A stretch of 39,264 nt of DNA from Ignavibacteria bacterium (GCA_025612245.1 JAAXKQ010000026.1:1-39264); one strand, 5' to 3'. Counted from the stretch's first letter, positions 7,845 through 17,468 are shown. Program-made: numbers and translations. Notes: generated by a model from the letters alone, not told the origin.

Positions 7845-9161
7845 CTATCCGGCAATTATTCTTATGCTGTCTTCTGTTATGCTGTTTACAAGGCCGTCAA
7901 TTGAGGCGTGTATGTTGGCACCCAGCTTCCCTTCCGGAACGCGGGCTATAAGCTGCCCCTTTTTGACCCTACTGCCGGTATCAACCACGGGGAGCGATTT
8001 TTCGCCCGTGTGCTGCTTTAAGTAGATTTTTACGCTCTCTGCCTTAAGGCTTTCTTTAATAAACGGTGTAGGCACATTATAATCCTGCAGGTTCAGCCTT
8101 CGTATGAGCTGCTTTACGGGAACTCTTCTTCCCTCTTTAACCGGGTGCACCTGTACGGGATGTGTCTGGACGTATTTTACTCCCTGGTTTCTCATCTCCT
8201 TTTTGGACCAGTCACACGCTTCCTTGGGATACAGATCCTCGGGACACGCATAGAGTGTACAAAGGCCGCAGGCACAGCAGAGCTCGGCATACTGGTTCCA
8301 TAGGCCGGCACCTGTTTCCGAAAAAACGAGTGACCGCATAACCTTATGCGGCTGAACGTTGTACCCAAGCAGATACCGCGGACAGAACTCGGTGCAGTAG
8401 CTGCACTGGTCGCATGCCGACTTACCGATCCTGTATCGGGATTTATCGGTTCTGTCCTTCCTTTTTACCAGGTAATGGTCCCGGGGAAGTATAATCAGTC
8501 CGGATGTAGTCTTTGTTACGGCCTGTGAAGCATCATATGTAAAAGATCCCATCATAACACCGCTTATAAATATGCAGTAATCCCTGATGGTGGTTCCTCC
8601 TGCATGCCTAATCAGGTCTTCAAAGCTTGTTCCAATGGGGGCAAAGAAAGTTGAAGGGTTTCTAACGGCACCGGAAACTGTAAGTATCTTTTCAGTAACC
8701 GGAAGGCCCTCTTCGGCGCGTGCAACGTTATAGAGTGACTCTACGTTATTTACCACGCATCCGACATTCAGCGGGATTCCCGCAGGCGGTATAAGCCTTT
8801 TTGTTGCCGAATAGACGAGCTCGTATTCATCGCCAGCCGGGTAAAAATCCCCGAGCTCGCAAATTTCAATCGGATGATCCTCAAGTGCGGCCTGAACGGC
8901 TTCAATAGCCTGTGTGTTCTTAGATTTAATACCGAAGTAGCCCAGCCTGGCTGAAGTAGAATCCATCATGAGCTGCATACCCCTTACGATCTCAGGCGCA
9001 AAGTTAATCATCAGCTCGACGTCCTTGTGCAGAAGCGGCTCACATTCGGCACCATTGGCGAGCATAAACTCCACCTTAGACTTTGCCTTAACGTGAGTCG
9101 GGAACCCTGCTCCCCCGGCGCCAACGACGCCAGCGGCTAAAATCTTTTCAGCTAAATCCAT
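7845..9161 (-). CDS. pduS: PduS-like flavin/iron-sulfur electron-transfer protein (RnfC family)
   Basis: A 438-residue protein. The N terminus has the RnfC/Nqo1-like nucleotide-flavin region with the glycine-rich GVVGAGGAGFPTHVK (11-25) and the family marker NGAECEPLL (36-44). An SLBB-type stretch follows (about 155-200). Two iron-sulfur motifs come next: C250, C253, C256 and C260, and then C295/C296, C298, C301 and C306. The C-terminal 60 residues form a barrel-sandwich hybrid segment (VDTGSRVKKGQLIA...ASIDGLV). PduS in propanediol compartments uses NADH and flavin to reduce cobalamin and binds PduT. Here it sits directly before the PduT-like gene and starts one base after the stop of the phosphatase gene, so translation is probably coupled. 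Rnf/Nqr subunits are an alternative family, but the shell-protein partner and the absence of other Rnf genes favour PduS. Confidence 0.88.
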   Translation of the reverse strand: MDLAEKILAAGVVGAGGAGFPTHVKAKSKVEFMLANGAECEPLLHKDVELMINFAPEIVRGMQLMMDSTSARLGYFGIKSKNTQAIEAVQAALEDHPIEICELGDFYPAGDEYELVYSATKRLIPPAGIPLNVGCVVNNVESLYNVARAEEGLPVTEKILTVSGAVRNPSTFFAPIGTSFEDLIRHAGGTTIRDYCIFISGVMMGSFTYDASQAVTKTTSGLIILPRDHYLVKRKDRTDKSRYRIGKSACDQCSYCTEFCPRYLLGYNVQPHKVMRSLVFSETGAGLWNQYAELCCACGLCTLYACPEDLYPKEACDWSKKEMRNQGVKYVQTHPVQVHPVKEGRRVPVKQLIRRLNLQDYNVPTPFIKESLKAESVKIYLKQHTGEKSLPVVDTGSRVKKGQLIARVPEGKLGANIHASIDGLVNSITEDSIRIIAG

Positions 9162-9162
9162 T

Positions 9163-10395
9163 TTACGTAGTCCTTTTTATAACTACCAGTGTTTTATCGT
9201 CTGAATAAGTTCCGTCTTTTGAATAATGAATCACATCGTTTAGAATTGTATAAGCAATTTCCTTGGGCGTCAGATGAATGGCCTCTTTGAGCTTCTGCTC
9301 CAGGCGCTTTTCGTCGTAGCACTCCTCTTCGGAATTAGTGGCATCGGTAATGCCGTCGGTATAAATTAAAAGAACGTCGCCAATGCTGAAATTAAGGTTT
9401 TCAGTTTCGTACCTCGCGTGAGGCGCGGGTCCGAGGAGCGGTCCAGTTGGCATAAGGTAGCTTGCCTCGCAGGTGCTGCTTTTGACAAAAATGGGAGGAT
9501 TATGCCCGGCGTTGGCATAAAGGAACAGGCCGTTTTTGTCCGTTGAAACCTCGCCGTAGAATAAAGTGGTAAACTTTGCCTCGCTGAAAATTTTATGCAC
9601 CAGCTCATTCATTTTTTTCATCAGGGGAGATATTTTTATCTGGAATGCGCTTGCCATTCTAAGAGCCCCCGAGACGTACATTGCTTCTGCAGCGGCACTG
9701 AGGCCCTTGCTTGCGGCGTCGCCAACCGTAATGCCCAGGCGTTCCTCATCGTCACCAATTTTCAGGTAATCGAAAAAATCCCCGCCTATGATCTCTGCCG
9801 GAAGCGTAAGGCCGAACATTTCGAAATTATGGAATTTGTACTCATGCTCAGGCAGAATGCTCTTCTGAAGCTGTTTTGCGCGGTCGATGTCGGCCTTCAG
9901 GTGCTGTGCATTCTCGCTGATCCTGCGCTGCTTTAGCTGTGAGGTCAGTACTGTAGCAACAATATTTAATGTGAGCCTGAGCTCGTCGTTAATGTTATTG
10001 CTGTTAAGAGCAAGCAGATATTCGTAATATGGCTTCCCGTCAATTTTCAGCCTCGATCCGACGCCGGAGGCGGAATACTTGAAAATTCCCTTCTGACGAA
10101 GGACTGAATTCGTTTCGTCGGAAAGCACGGTCCTCTCATCAGCCAGGAGGTCGAAGACCGGGTAATCATCTATGAAGATCTGGAAGCTGTCGCTAATTTT
10201 TTCAAGGTTGCCAGTCTGGAAAAACAGCTTGTAGGACCTGTTGGCGGTATCAAGGCGCCAGAGCCTGCCGCCGATGATTCCAACTTCTTCCTTAAGAACT
10301 ATCTGGCTAAGAACTGTCTCAAGCATTTCCTCTTCAGTCTGAAACTTTCCAGCTGCCACTGTGTCAATAGTGCGGTATAATCTTTTCTGATTCAT
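9163..10395 (-). CDS. SpoIIE/RsbU-type serine phosphatase (PP2C family)
   Basis: A 410-residue protein. Residues 1-165 are a soluble GAF-like sensory region, followed by a short helix (about 165-190) leading into the phosphatase domain. That domain shows the PP2C metal motifs of the SpoIIE class: EIIGGDFFDYL, TVGDAASKGLSAA, YANAGHNPP, YTDGITDA and a final DDKTLVVIK. The family dephosphorylates anti-anti-sigma factors (STAS proteins) in partner-switching control of sigma factors or enzymes. No STAS or anti-sigma kinase gene is nearby, so the target is elsewhere or different. An AAGGAAAC ribosome site precedes the ATG. The gene is 49 bp downstream of the peptidase gene and separated by 1 bp from the PduS-like gene, placing it in one transcript with the microcompartment pair. 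Confidence 0.88.
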   Translation of the reverse strand: MNQKRLYRTIDTVAAGKFQTEEEMLETVLSQIVLKEEVGIIGGRLWRLDTANRSYKLFFQTGNLEKISDSFQIFIDDYPVFDLLADERTVLSDETNSVLRQKGIFKYSASGVGSRLKIDGKPYYEYLLALNSNNINDELRLTLNIVATVLTSQLKQRRISENAQHLKADIDRAKQLQKSILPEHEYKFHNFEMFGLTLPAEIIGGDFFDYLKIGDDEERLGITVGDAASKGLSAAAEAMYVSGALRMASAFQIKISPLMKKMNELVHKIFSEAKFTTLFYGEVSTDKNGLFLYANAGHNPPIFVKSSTCEASYLMPTGPLLGPAPHARYETENLNFSIGDVLLIYTDGITDATNSEEECYDEKRLEQKLKEAIHLTPKEIAYTILNDVIHYSKDGTYSDDKTLVVIKRTT

Positions 10396-10444
10396 TGTTT
10401 CCTTTTAGATAAAAAAATTACCCGGGTCAATTTTCAGGAACCGG

Positions 10445-11713
10445 TTACTCGGAATAAAAACTGATCATTTTTTCAATGGCATCCCGGCATACCGGGCAGA
10501 AATTGTTTACGGAAATGGATTTCATGGTGCAGTCCATTCTCGGTCTGTAAACGCCTTTTGCAACGTAGCCGCCGCCCTCAAAAACGCCTACGGTCTTTTC
10601 GTAATTCTTGTCCATTGGAGTAGGGACCGGCACGTTTTGGGCCACCATGTTTTTCCATTTACTCTCGAAGTGAACCAGAGTAGTAAGATTCGGCTCCCAG
10701 GGCTCCACCCCCTCGGGGTAAAAGTTCTCATAAGCCACGTCCGAGGTATAATACTCGTCGCCCAGGCCTGCAAAGCCGTGTCCGAATTCATGAGTAAAAA
10801 TGTATTCTTCAAACTTGTTGTTATTAACGCAGACGGAGTAGTGATTATAAATAGCCCCTCCGCCATAAAGGTTTGTATTTACAAGGATATATATCTGGTC
10901 GTAAGGCACGTTTGCCGCAATGTCGCGAAGGCTCTTATTGTCACTCGTCATTAAGTAGCGTTCCAGGTCGAATGTAAAGAACGTGGTGTTAAGCGCCGTT
11001 TTTTTCCAGATGTTCTGCGGGGGAATATCAGTCCCGCTTTCCTCGGAAAATGCTTCAACTCCCCACACGTTAAACTTATCTTTATTTTCCTTATACGGGG
11101 ATGAATTAAAAAGGTAACCCGCAAATTTCTTGCAGTCAAGCCTGAATTTTTCCATCTCTTCTTTTGTATAGCCGTCCGGAATTATCACCAGGTCCACCTT
11201 CTTTTCCGGGTCGCCCGACTTAAGGACTTCAAAAGAATTGCATTTCCTGTGAACCTCGGGGGAAATAAAATAATTCGAAGGGTTCACATAATATTCAAAT
11301 CCTTTCTTAAACTTACCGGCTTTGTCCCTGCTGTAGAACTCGGCGCGGATAGTTTTCTTAGGGAATGGAAGAGTAACGGTTTCGCTGAAGGTTTTCGTGG
11401 TCTTTTTGGCTTCAGCCGTAGTCTGCCATTCGCTAAAGAGGGTTGAATAGCCTCTTGAATAGATGAGTTTGTTCGAAGCCGAATCAAAGATCATCACCAT
11501 ATAGTTTCCGTATTCAAACTTGTCAATCAGGTTCCTGTGCGATCCTCCCCAGTATGGCTCCTGCCTGAGCTCATCCATGGAGTAAGATTCCGTTGAAGCG
11601 GAGCCCGAATGGAAGTAGTCGATCCTTAAGGTCCTGGGTTCGAAATAGTCGTTAAATTCCACCTGTGCCATTAAAGAAACGGTCAAAAGAAGGAAAAGTC
11701 CAAGAGTTTTCAT
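10445..11713 (-). CDS. Secreted M64-type zinc metallopeptidase
   Basis: A 422-residue protein with a cleavable signal peptide (MKTLGLFLLLTVSLMAQ). A beta-rich N-terminal region (about 25-165) precedes the peptidase domain, which begins around VDLVIIPDGYTKEEM. The zinc site is HEFGH (H308, E309, H312), followed by GFAGLGDEYY. This is the arrangement of family M64, named after a Clostridium IgA protease. Many Bacteroidota have such proteins without known IgA activity, so the substrate should not be assumed. Four cysteines near the C terminus (CTMKS, NFCPVCRD) may form disulfides or bind metal. No T9SS tail is present. An AGGGGGAAC ribosome site precedes the ATG, 21 bp downstream of pyrE. Confidence 0.85.
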   Translation of the reverse strand: MKTLGLFLLLTVSLMAQVEFNDYFEPRTLRIDYFHSGSASTESYSMDELRQEPYWGGSHRNLIDKFEYGNYMVMIFDSASNKLIYSRGYSTLFSEWQTTAEAKKTTKTFSETVTLPFPKKTIRAEFYSRDKAGKFKKGFEYYVNPSNYFISPEVHRKCNSFEVLKSGDPEKKVDLVIIPDGYTKEEMEKFRLDCKKFAGYLFNSSPYKENKDKFNVWGVEAFSEESGTDIPPQNIWKKTALNTTFFTFDLERYLMTSDNKSLRDIAANVPYDQIYILVNTNLYGGGAIYNHYSVCVNNNKFEEYIFTHEFGHGFAGLGDEYYTSDVAYENFYPEGVEPWEPNLTTLVHFESKWKNMVAQNVPVPTPMDKNYEKTVGVFEGGGYVAKGVYRPRMDCTMKSISVNNFCPVCRDAIEKMISFYSE

Positions 11714-11734
11714 AGTTCCCCCTAAGCAGATTTA

Positions 11735-12313
11735 TTAAATTTTTCTGGATCCCGGTTTAACCAAAGGGAGTCCCTCTTTGCAGAGCGGGCATTCATCCGG
11801 AGTGTAAGAAACGACGTCCAGTTTTAAGCCGCTTACCTGTGGGACACCAAAGTCCACCTTGCCGTTGCTGCGGTCTACTATCATACCCACGCCCACAACT
11901 TCGCCGCCGTTTTTCCTTACGATATCCATCACTTCGAACACCGAGCCGCCTGTTGTTACAACGTCCTCGCAGACGAGGACTTTTTCGCCCGGGGCAATTG
12001 TAAAGCCTCGCCTTAAGGTGAGTTCCTTGTCTTCCCTTTCGGCAAAGATGGATTTTTTCCCCAGCTGCCGGGCAACTTCCTGGCCGACGACAATTCCGCC
12101 GATTGCCGGAGCAATTACGGTATCGATTTTATAATCCTTAAAAAATCCGGCTATAATATTGCAGATAGTTTCAGTGTGATTCATATACTGAAGAACCTTT
12201 GCGCACTGGAAGTACTGGCTGCTGTGGCGGCCTGAGGTGAGGCGGAAGTGACCGTTCAGGAGAGCGCCTGTTTCCAGGAATATCTCCAATATATTACTGT
12301 CTTTGTGACCCAT
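11735..12313 (-). CDS. pyrE: Orotate phosphoribosyltransferase
   Basis: About 192 residues. The ATG at 12313 is chosen because TAGGAAAG lies just before it; a start 60 bp upstream would add a hydrophobic tail not typical of the enzyme. It catalyses orotate plus PRPP to OMP in pyrimidine synthesis. The sequence shows [16 protein letters not shown] near the N terminus, the [12 protein letters not shown] loop, [15 protein letters not shown], and the PRPP-binding motif [13 protein letters not shown]. The C-terminal ending with a CPLCKEG pair of cysteines is seen in the longer bacterial form. No other pyrimidine gene is adjacent. It is downstream of clpC but separated from it by a strong terminator, so it probably has its own promoter in 12314-12520. 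Confidence 0.93.
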   Translation of the reverse strand: MGHKDSNILEIFLETGALLNGHFRLTSGRHSSQYFQCAKVLQYMNHTETICNIIAGFFKDYKIDTVIAPAIGGIVVGQEVARQLGKKSIFAEREDKELTLRRGFTIAPGEKVLVCEDVVTTGGSVFEVMDIVRKNGGEVVGVGMIVDRSNGKVDFGVPQVSGLKLDVVSYTPDECPLCKEGLPLVKPGSRKI

Positions 12314-12524
12314 TATCTTTCCTAAAATGATTATTTTATCTGGAAAAATAACTATAGCATTGCTGGCTTGCAAGTGAAAAGCAGAAAAGAAAAAGGCACG
12401 GAAAAATTAAATTTTCAGCGGTAAATCAGGTACATTTCATAAAATTCCAGGCAGATGGTCCCTATCTTAAATACAATTGCAATATCCTCATCCGGTTGAT
12501 GTGTACACATTCGGGAATACAATA

Positions 12525-12567
12525 AAAAAAGGCGGGCATGTCAATTTTAAGACAGCCCGCCTTTTTT
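12525..12567 (-). terminator. Terminator after clpC
   Basis: The stem GGCGGGC/GCCCGCC has an inner TGTC/GACA extension and runs of A on the left and T on the right (12525-12530 and 12562-12567). It therefore reads as an intrinsic terminator on either strand. It lies 20 bp past the clpC stop and cuts clpC off from pyrE. The remaining 12314-12524 has no gene and presumably holds the pyrE promoter. Confidence 0.88.
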
Positions 12568-12586
12568 AATTATTAAAGGTCAGAGT

Positions 12587-15088
12587 TTAACCTTCGGAGC
12601 GGCCGGTTTTTTCCTTTTCATCCGATACTCCGGCCTCGGAAATATCCTCTATGAAGTTGAGTTCCTCCTGGCCTTCTGCATGCTTGGCAACAATTTTGCT
12701 GCCCTGCTTGAAAGTACCTTTTAATATCTCCTCAGCAAGCGGATCTTCAATGTACTTCTGGATTGCCCTCTTCAAAGGTCTTGCTCCGTATTTCGGGTCA
12801 AAGCCTTTGGTAACGAGAAATTCTCTTGCCGAGTCATCGAGGACGATCTCCATCTTGTTCTGATGCAGGTTTTCAATCAGGTCCTTCAGTTCGATGTTGA
12901 TGATCTGCATAATGTCTTCTTTCTCAAGGCTTCTGAATACAATTGCTTCGTCAATTCTGTTCAGGAACTCAGGGTTGAAAAGACGTTTCATTGCATCCTC
13001 GACCGAAGTCTTCATCGACTGGTATTTGCTTTCATCAGTTGCTCCTCCGAAGCCGATACCGCCTGTAGACTTAATGTCTCTTGTTCCGACGTTTGAGGTC
13101 ATGATGATTATGGTATTCTTAAAGTCGACTCGTCTTCCCAGGCTGTCGGTTAAGATACCGTCATCAAGAACCTGAAGCAGTATGTTGAATACATCTGGAT
13201 GAGCTTTTTCAATTTCATCCAAAAGAACCACTGAGTAAGGTTTCCTTCTTACTTTTTCAGTAAGCTGGCCGCCTTCTTCATAGCCCACGTATCCCGGAGG
13301 TGCTCCGACTAAGCGGGAGACCGAGAATTTCTCCATGTATTCGCTCATATCAATTCTGATAAGCGCGTCCTCGGAATCAAAGAGGTACCTTGCAAGAACC
13401 TTTGCAAGCTCGGTCTTACCGACGCCCGTAGGTCCTAAGAAGATAAAACTTCCTATCGGTTTATTCGGATTTTTCAATCCTGCGCGGGTTCTTCTGATAG
13501 CTCTTGTAAGCTTTGTAACGGCTTCATCCTGACCAACGATCTGGCTTTTTAAGGCTTTTTCCATGTTCATCAGTTTTTCACTTTCAGCCTGAACAACGCG
13601 TGTTACAGGGATGCCGGTCATCATTGAAACAACGGTTGCAATGTCGTCTTCGCTTACGTCATAGACTAGGTCCTGTGTCTTTGCTTCCCACTCCCGTTTT
13701 GCTATTTCAAGGTCGCTCTGTAAATTGCGTTCCCTGTCGCGCAGGCGGGCTGCCTCCTCATAGTCCTGTCTTTTAACGACTTTAACCTTTTCCTGCCTTA
13801 CTTTTTCTATTTCCTCTTCGAGTGTAAGGATTTCTTCGGAAACAGAATAGTTGCCCATATGCACGCGGCTTCCGGCTTCATCCAGAACGTCAATGGCTTT
13901 GTCGGGCAGATAGCGGTCCGTAATGTAGCGGTCGCTGAGCCTTACAGCCGAGTCTATAGCCTTGTCGGAATAGCGTACGTGATGATGCTCTTCATATTTA
14001 ATTTTGATGTTTGTCAGAATCTGTATGGTTTCATCCACCGTAGGAGGATCGACCATAACCTTCTGGAATCTCCTGTCGAGAGCCCCGTCGGTTTCGATAT
14101 ATTTCCTGTATTCATCGAGTGTCGTGGCACCGATGCACTGTATATCTCCTCGTGCCAGGGCAGGTTTGAACATATTTGAGGCATCCAGAGAGCCTGAAGC
14201 TCCACCGGCGCCGACAATTGTATGCAATTCATCAATAAAGAGAATGACGTCAACTGCCTTTTCGAGCTCCGTCATGAGAGCTTTCATTCTTTCTTCAAAC
14301 TGTCCGCGGTATTTAGTTCCTGCAACCAGTCCTGCAATATCCAGAGTTACAACTCTTTTATCCTGCAGAATTCTGGGGACTTTTCTTTGAACAATTCTCA
14401 AAGCCAGTCCTTCAGCAATTGCAGTTTTACCGACGCCAGGCTCTCCGATGAGAACCGGGTTGTTCTTTTTTCTGCGGCTTAAGATCTGGGCCACGCGTTC
14501 AATTTCACGTTCCCTTCCGATTACAGGATCGAGCTTATCTTCAATTGCCAGTTTTGTCAGATCACGCCCAAAGTTGTCCAGCACGGGAGTTTTTGTCCTT
14601 TCGACCTTTTTTTCAGAAGGAGGAGGAGTTGCTCCGGGTTCTTTCGGATTTTTACTGCTTAAAATGTTATTTAATTCCGCTCTGGCATTTTCATAAGTCA
14701 CATTAAACTGATGCAATATCTGTGTAGCAATATTATCTTCATCTCTAAGCAGAGATAGTAAAATATGTTCAGTGCCAATTACATCCGATTTGTAGATTTT
14801 GGACTCTATTTGTGTAATTTTAAGTACTTTTTCTGCCTGCTTAGTCAAGGGAATATTGCCAATGGTAAGTGTTCCGCCGGAAGTTCTTACCGTATCCTCA
14901 ATTGCCTTTTTCAGCTTTACAAGATCGCAGTCCAGGTTTCTCAAAATCCTAACAGCCATACCCTGTCCTTCCCTTATGATGCCGAGAAGCAGATGTTCGG
15001 TCCCAATATAGTCGTGCCCCAACCTTAAAGCTTCTTCACGGCTTAACCGGATTACGTCCTGCACTCTTTCTGAGAAGTTTCCGTCCAT
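12587..15088 (-). CDS. clpC: ATP-dependent Clp protease ATPase subunit ClpC
   Basis: An 833-residue Hsp100 unfoldase that feeds substrates to ClpP. It shows two Clp N repeats (about 1-150), AAA+ module 1 with Walker A GEPGVGKT (215-222) and Walker B ILFIDELHT, a UVR-containing middle domain (about 425-470, QDYEEAARLRDRERN), and AAA+ module 2 with Walker A GPTGVGKT (552-559). A D2-small domain and an acidic C-terminal tail follow. The UVR motif and short middle region distinguish ClpC from ClpB. Length is as expected for the family. It is transcribed alone: a divergent helicase gene lies upstream across 385 bp and a terminator lies downstream. No mcsA, mcsB or ctsR gene, its usual Firmicutes neighbours, is present. 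Confidence 0.96.
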   Translation of the reverse strand: MDGNFSERVQDVIRLSREEALRLGHDYIGTEHLLLGIIREGQGMAVRILRNLDCDLVKLKKAIEDTVRTSGGTLTIGNIPLTKQAEKVLKITQIESKIYKSDVIGTEHILLSLLRDEDNIATQILHQFNVTYENARAELNNILSSKNPKEPGATPPPSEKKVERTKTPVLDNFGRDLTKLAIEDKLDPVIGREREIERVAQILSRRKKNNPVLIGEPGVGKTAIAEGLALRIVQRKVPRILQDKRVVTLDIAGLVAGTKYRGQFEERMKALMTELEKAVDVILFIDELHTIVGAGGASGSLDASNMFKPALARGDIQCIGATTLDEYRKYIETDGALDRRFQKVMVDPPTVDETIQILTNIKIKYEEHHHVRYSDKAIDSAVRLSDRYITDRYLPDKAIDVLDEAGSRVHMGNYSVSEEILTLEEEIEKVRQEKVKVVKRQDYEEAARLRDRERNLQSDLEIAKREWEAKTQDLVYDVSEDDIATVVSMMTGIPVTRVVQAESEKLMNMEKALKSQIVGQDEAVTKLTRAIRRTRAGLKNPNKPIGSFIFLGPTGVGKTELAKVLARYLFDSEDALIRIDMSEYMEKFSVSRLVGAPPGYVGYEEGGQLTEKVRRKPYSVVLLDEIEKAHPDVFNILLQVLDDGILTDSLGRRVDFKNTIIIMTSNVGTRDIKSTGGIGFGGATDESKYQSMKTSVEDAMKRLFNPEFLNRIDEAIVFRSLEKEDIMQIINIELKDLIENLHQNKMEIVLDDSAREFLVTKGFDPKYGARPLKRAIQKYIEDPLAEEILKGTFKQGSKIVAKHAEGQEELNFIEDISEAGVSDEKEKTGRSEG

Positions 15089-15473
15089 ATAATTCCCTCA
15101 TTTCTTATGCGTATTTTTAGGATTACTCTTAACTATAATATATAAATTGTCTACCCCCCAATCAAGTATAAACCCCGCTTAATGAACTGTTTTACCCTAA
15201 TTGTGTTGTATAGTACATAACAATATATTACGGGATTAGTTCATTTGTTTTAAGTTCTATTTAATGTTTTGCCGTCAGAAACGGCAATAAAACCCATTAA
15301 AAGTTAATATCCTGTTTATTTGGAACAAAAAAAATGACTTATTAATCCCCCGGCCCTTAAAATGTCGGAATTAAAATATAATTCCTTATATTGCGAAATG
15401 TAAAATTTTGTTTCAATTTTTGCAAAAGTGCGTTTCACAGCGCAAAAAGATAAACCCCAAGATAAATTGAAAA
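15089..15473. other. Divergent intergenic region between clpC and the helicase gene
   Basis: These 385 AT-rich bases must carry promoters for both divergent genes. No open frame of note is seen. A short hairpin (TTGCCGT 15269-15275 against ACGGCAA 15281-15287, 5-nt loop) lies in the middle and could be a regulatory structure or a weak terminator of an antisense transcript. I could not identify a convincing promoter or a heat-shock operator by eye. Confidence 0.5.
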
Positions 15474-17468
15474 ATGGTGAAAAAATATCAGCTTAAGAGG
15501 ATCGGATCCACAGAAATTCAGCAGAGTCAAATCGACGAATCCCGTTTTCAGATAAACTATAAAACAGAGCTAAACGCCACGCAGTTCGAGGCCGTGTCCT
15601 CCACCGAAGGCGCTTACCTGGTTATTGCAGGGGCCGGCACGGGAAAGACCCGTACACTGGTCTACAGGGTAGCCCGTCTGGTGGAAATGGGAGTCGACCC
15701 CAAGTCCATACTCCTCCTTACCTTTACACGAAAGGCTGCCAACGAAATGATGAACCGGGCAGCGCTCCTGCTGGACAACAGGTGCTCCAAAATCAACGGT
15801 GGGACATTCCACTCATTTGCCAACATTACGCTCAGGAAATTCGGCAAGGCAGTTGGAATTGACCCCGGCTTTACTATACTGGATCAGGGCGACAGCGAGG
15901 ACGTGGTGAACCTCATCAGAAGCCGGCTCAACCTGGCAGCGGTAAAGAAGAGATTCCCGACAAAACAGACGATCTTTAAGATTTTCTCTTTCAGCGTCAA
16001 TACCGGAATACCCGTAGAGGAGATACTGGAAGCCGAATACCCGCATTTTTTTGAGTTTGCAGACGTAATTCTGGAAATTCAGAAGGTTTATGCCGCTTAT
16101 AAACAGAATAATAACCTGCTGGACTATGACGACCTTCTGGTTTACCTGAACCGCTTCTTAAATGAAAGGAGCCCGGCTGCAAAGTCCTTCCTTTCCGGAA
16201 TAAAGTATGTAATGGTTGATGAATACCAGGATACGAACAAGATTCAGGCGGAAATTGTGCGCGGACTTTCATATTACAACAACAACGTGATGGTTGTTGG
16301 CGACGATTCGCAGAGCATTTATTCCTTCAGGGGAGCCGATTTTAAGAATATCATGGAGTTTCCGCAGCTTTTTGAAGGGGTAAAAGTCATTAAGCTCGAG
16401 GAAAACTACCGCTCCACACAGGAAATATTAAACTTTGCAAATTACATCATCGAGGCGGCTGTTGAGAAGTACCCGAAGTTTCTTTTTACACGGAAATCCG
16501 GGGGTGAACTGCCGGCAATAATCTCTGCTACAAACGAGAACATGCAGTCGCGCTTTGTTGTAAATAGGATACTGGAGCTCAGGGAAGAAGGCGTTCCGCT
16601 TAAAGAAATAGCGGTCCTTTTCAGGTCCTCTTACTCCTCGTTCGACCTGGAAATCGAGCTCAACAAGGCAAACATTCCGTTTATTAAGGTAGGAGGGATG
16701 AAATTCATTGAAACAGCCCACGTCAAAGACGTTCTGGCTTTTCTCAGGATTGCAGCAAACCCAAAGGACCTTGTAAGCTGGCTGAGAGTTTTATTGCTCC
16801 ATGAAGGCATTGGGCCCAAGACGGCGCAGAAAATTCTGGATGAAATTTCCGTTTCCCGGATCAGCATAAAGTCCGATCCCGAGGCAGTTGTACCGAAGAA
16901 GTATAATGACAGGATTCTGAACCTCTTCATACTCTTAAACAAGCTCCACACAAAAGAGTCGTCACCTACAGAAAAGGCCGAACAGGTGCTGGACTATTAC
17001 TATCCGCTTTTCAAGGGAAAGTACGACGACTTCAACAAGAGAAAGAAAGACCTAGACATACTGCTTAATATTACGGAGAACTACAAGACGCTTGATTTGC
17101 TGCTGGCCGATATGGCTCTGGATCCTCCGCGCGACAGCGTTGTGGATATTGACTCGGAGACAAATGAGGATGAATACGTTACACTCTCGACCATCCATTC
17201 GGCAAAAGGGCTTGAGTGGCATTCGCTATTCATCATTCACGCCATGGAGGGTTTTTTCCCGAGCGGGCAATCCTTCGACGACTTTGAAGCGCTTGAAGAA
17301 GAAAGAAGGCTCATGTATGTTGCCGCTACCAGGGCAAGGCAGAACCTTTATATATCCTACCCCATGAGCATTTTTGACAGGGAAAAAGGGATGACATTCT
17401 CCAAGCCTTCGAGGTTCATTGCGGGAATAAAGGATGATCTGGCAGAAGAGTGGCTGCTTGAAGAATAG
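15474..17468 (+). CDS. UvrD/PcrA-like superfamily 1 DNA helicase
   Basis: A 664-residue 3'-5' helicase. The Q motif (LNATQFEAV), motif I Walker A AGAGTGKT (52-59), motif Ia LTFTRKAANEM, motif II VDEYQDTN, motif III VVGDDSQSIYSFRGAD, motif IV EENYRSTQEI, motif V STIHSAKGLEW and motif VI YVAATRARQNLYIS are all present. It is shorter than PcrA/UvrD because little follows motif VI (about 40 residues), so the C-terminal RNA-polymerase-binding region is absent. It probably acts in DNA repair or replication-fork processing. It is monocistronic, with a terminator 30 bp after the stop. Helicase identity is certain; whether it replaces UvrD in this organism is not shown. Confidence 0.92.
   Translation: MVKKYQLKRIGSTEIQQSQIDESRFQINYKTELNATQFEAVSSTEGAYLVIAGAGTGKTRTLVYRVARLVEMGVDPKSILLLTFTRKAANEMMNRAALLLDNRCSKINGGTFHSFANITLRKFGKAVGIDPGFTILDQGDSEDVVNLIRSRLNLAAVKKRFPTKQTIFKIFSFSVNTGIPVEEILEAEYPHFFEFADVILEIQKVYAAYKQNNNLLDYDDLLVYLNRFLNERSPAAKSFLSGIKYVMVDEYQDTNKIQAEIVRGLSYYNNNVMVVGDDSQSIYSFRGADFKNIMEFPQLFEGVKVIKLEENYRSTQEILNFANYIIEAAVEKYPKFLFTRKSGGELPAIISATNENMQSRFVVNRILELREEGVPLKEIAVLFRSSYSSFDLEIELNKANIPFIKVGGMKFIETAHVKDVLAFLRIAANPKDLVSWLRVLLLHEGIGPKTAQKILDEISVSRISIKSDPEAVVPKKYNDRILNLFILLNKLHTKESSPTEKAEQVLDYYYPLFKGKYDDFNKRKKDLDILLNITENYKTLDLLLADMALDPPRDSVVDIDSETNEDEYVTLSTIHSAKGLEWHSLFIIHAMEGFFPSGQSFDDFEALEEERRLMYVAATRARQNLYISYPMSIFDREKGMTFSKPSRFIAGIKDDLAEEWLLEE

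Noticed and set aside
7243-9161. A complete propanediol or ethanolamine microcompartment operon
   Set aside because: Only the PduS-like and PduT-like genes are present. The surrounding frames are signalling, peptidase and biosynthetic genes.
9161-9163. RnfC subunit of an Rnf complex instead of PduS
   Set aside because: No rnfA, B, D, E or G genes are nearby, whereas a PduT-type shell protein follows directly.
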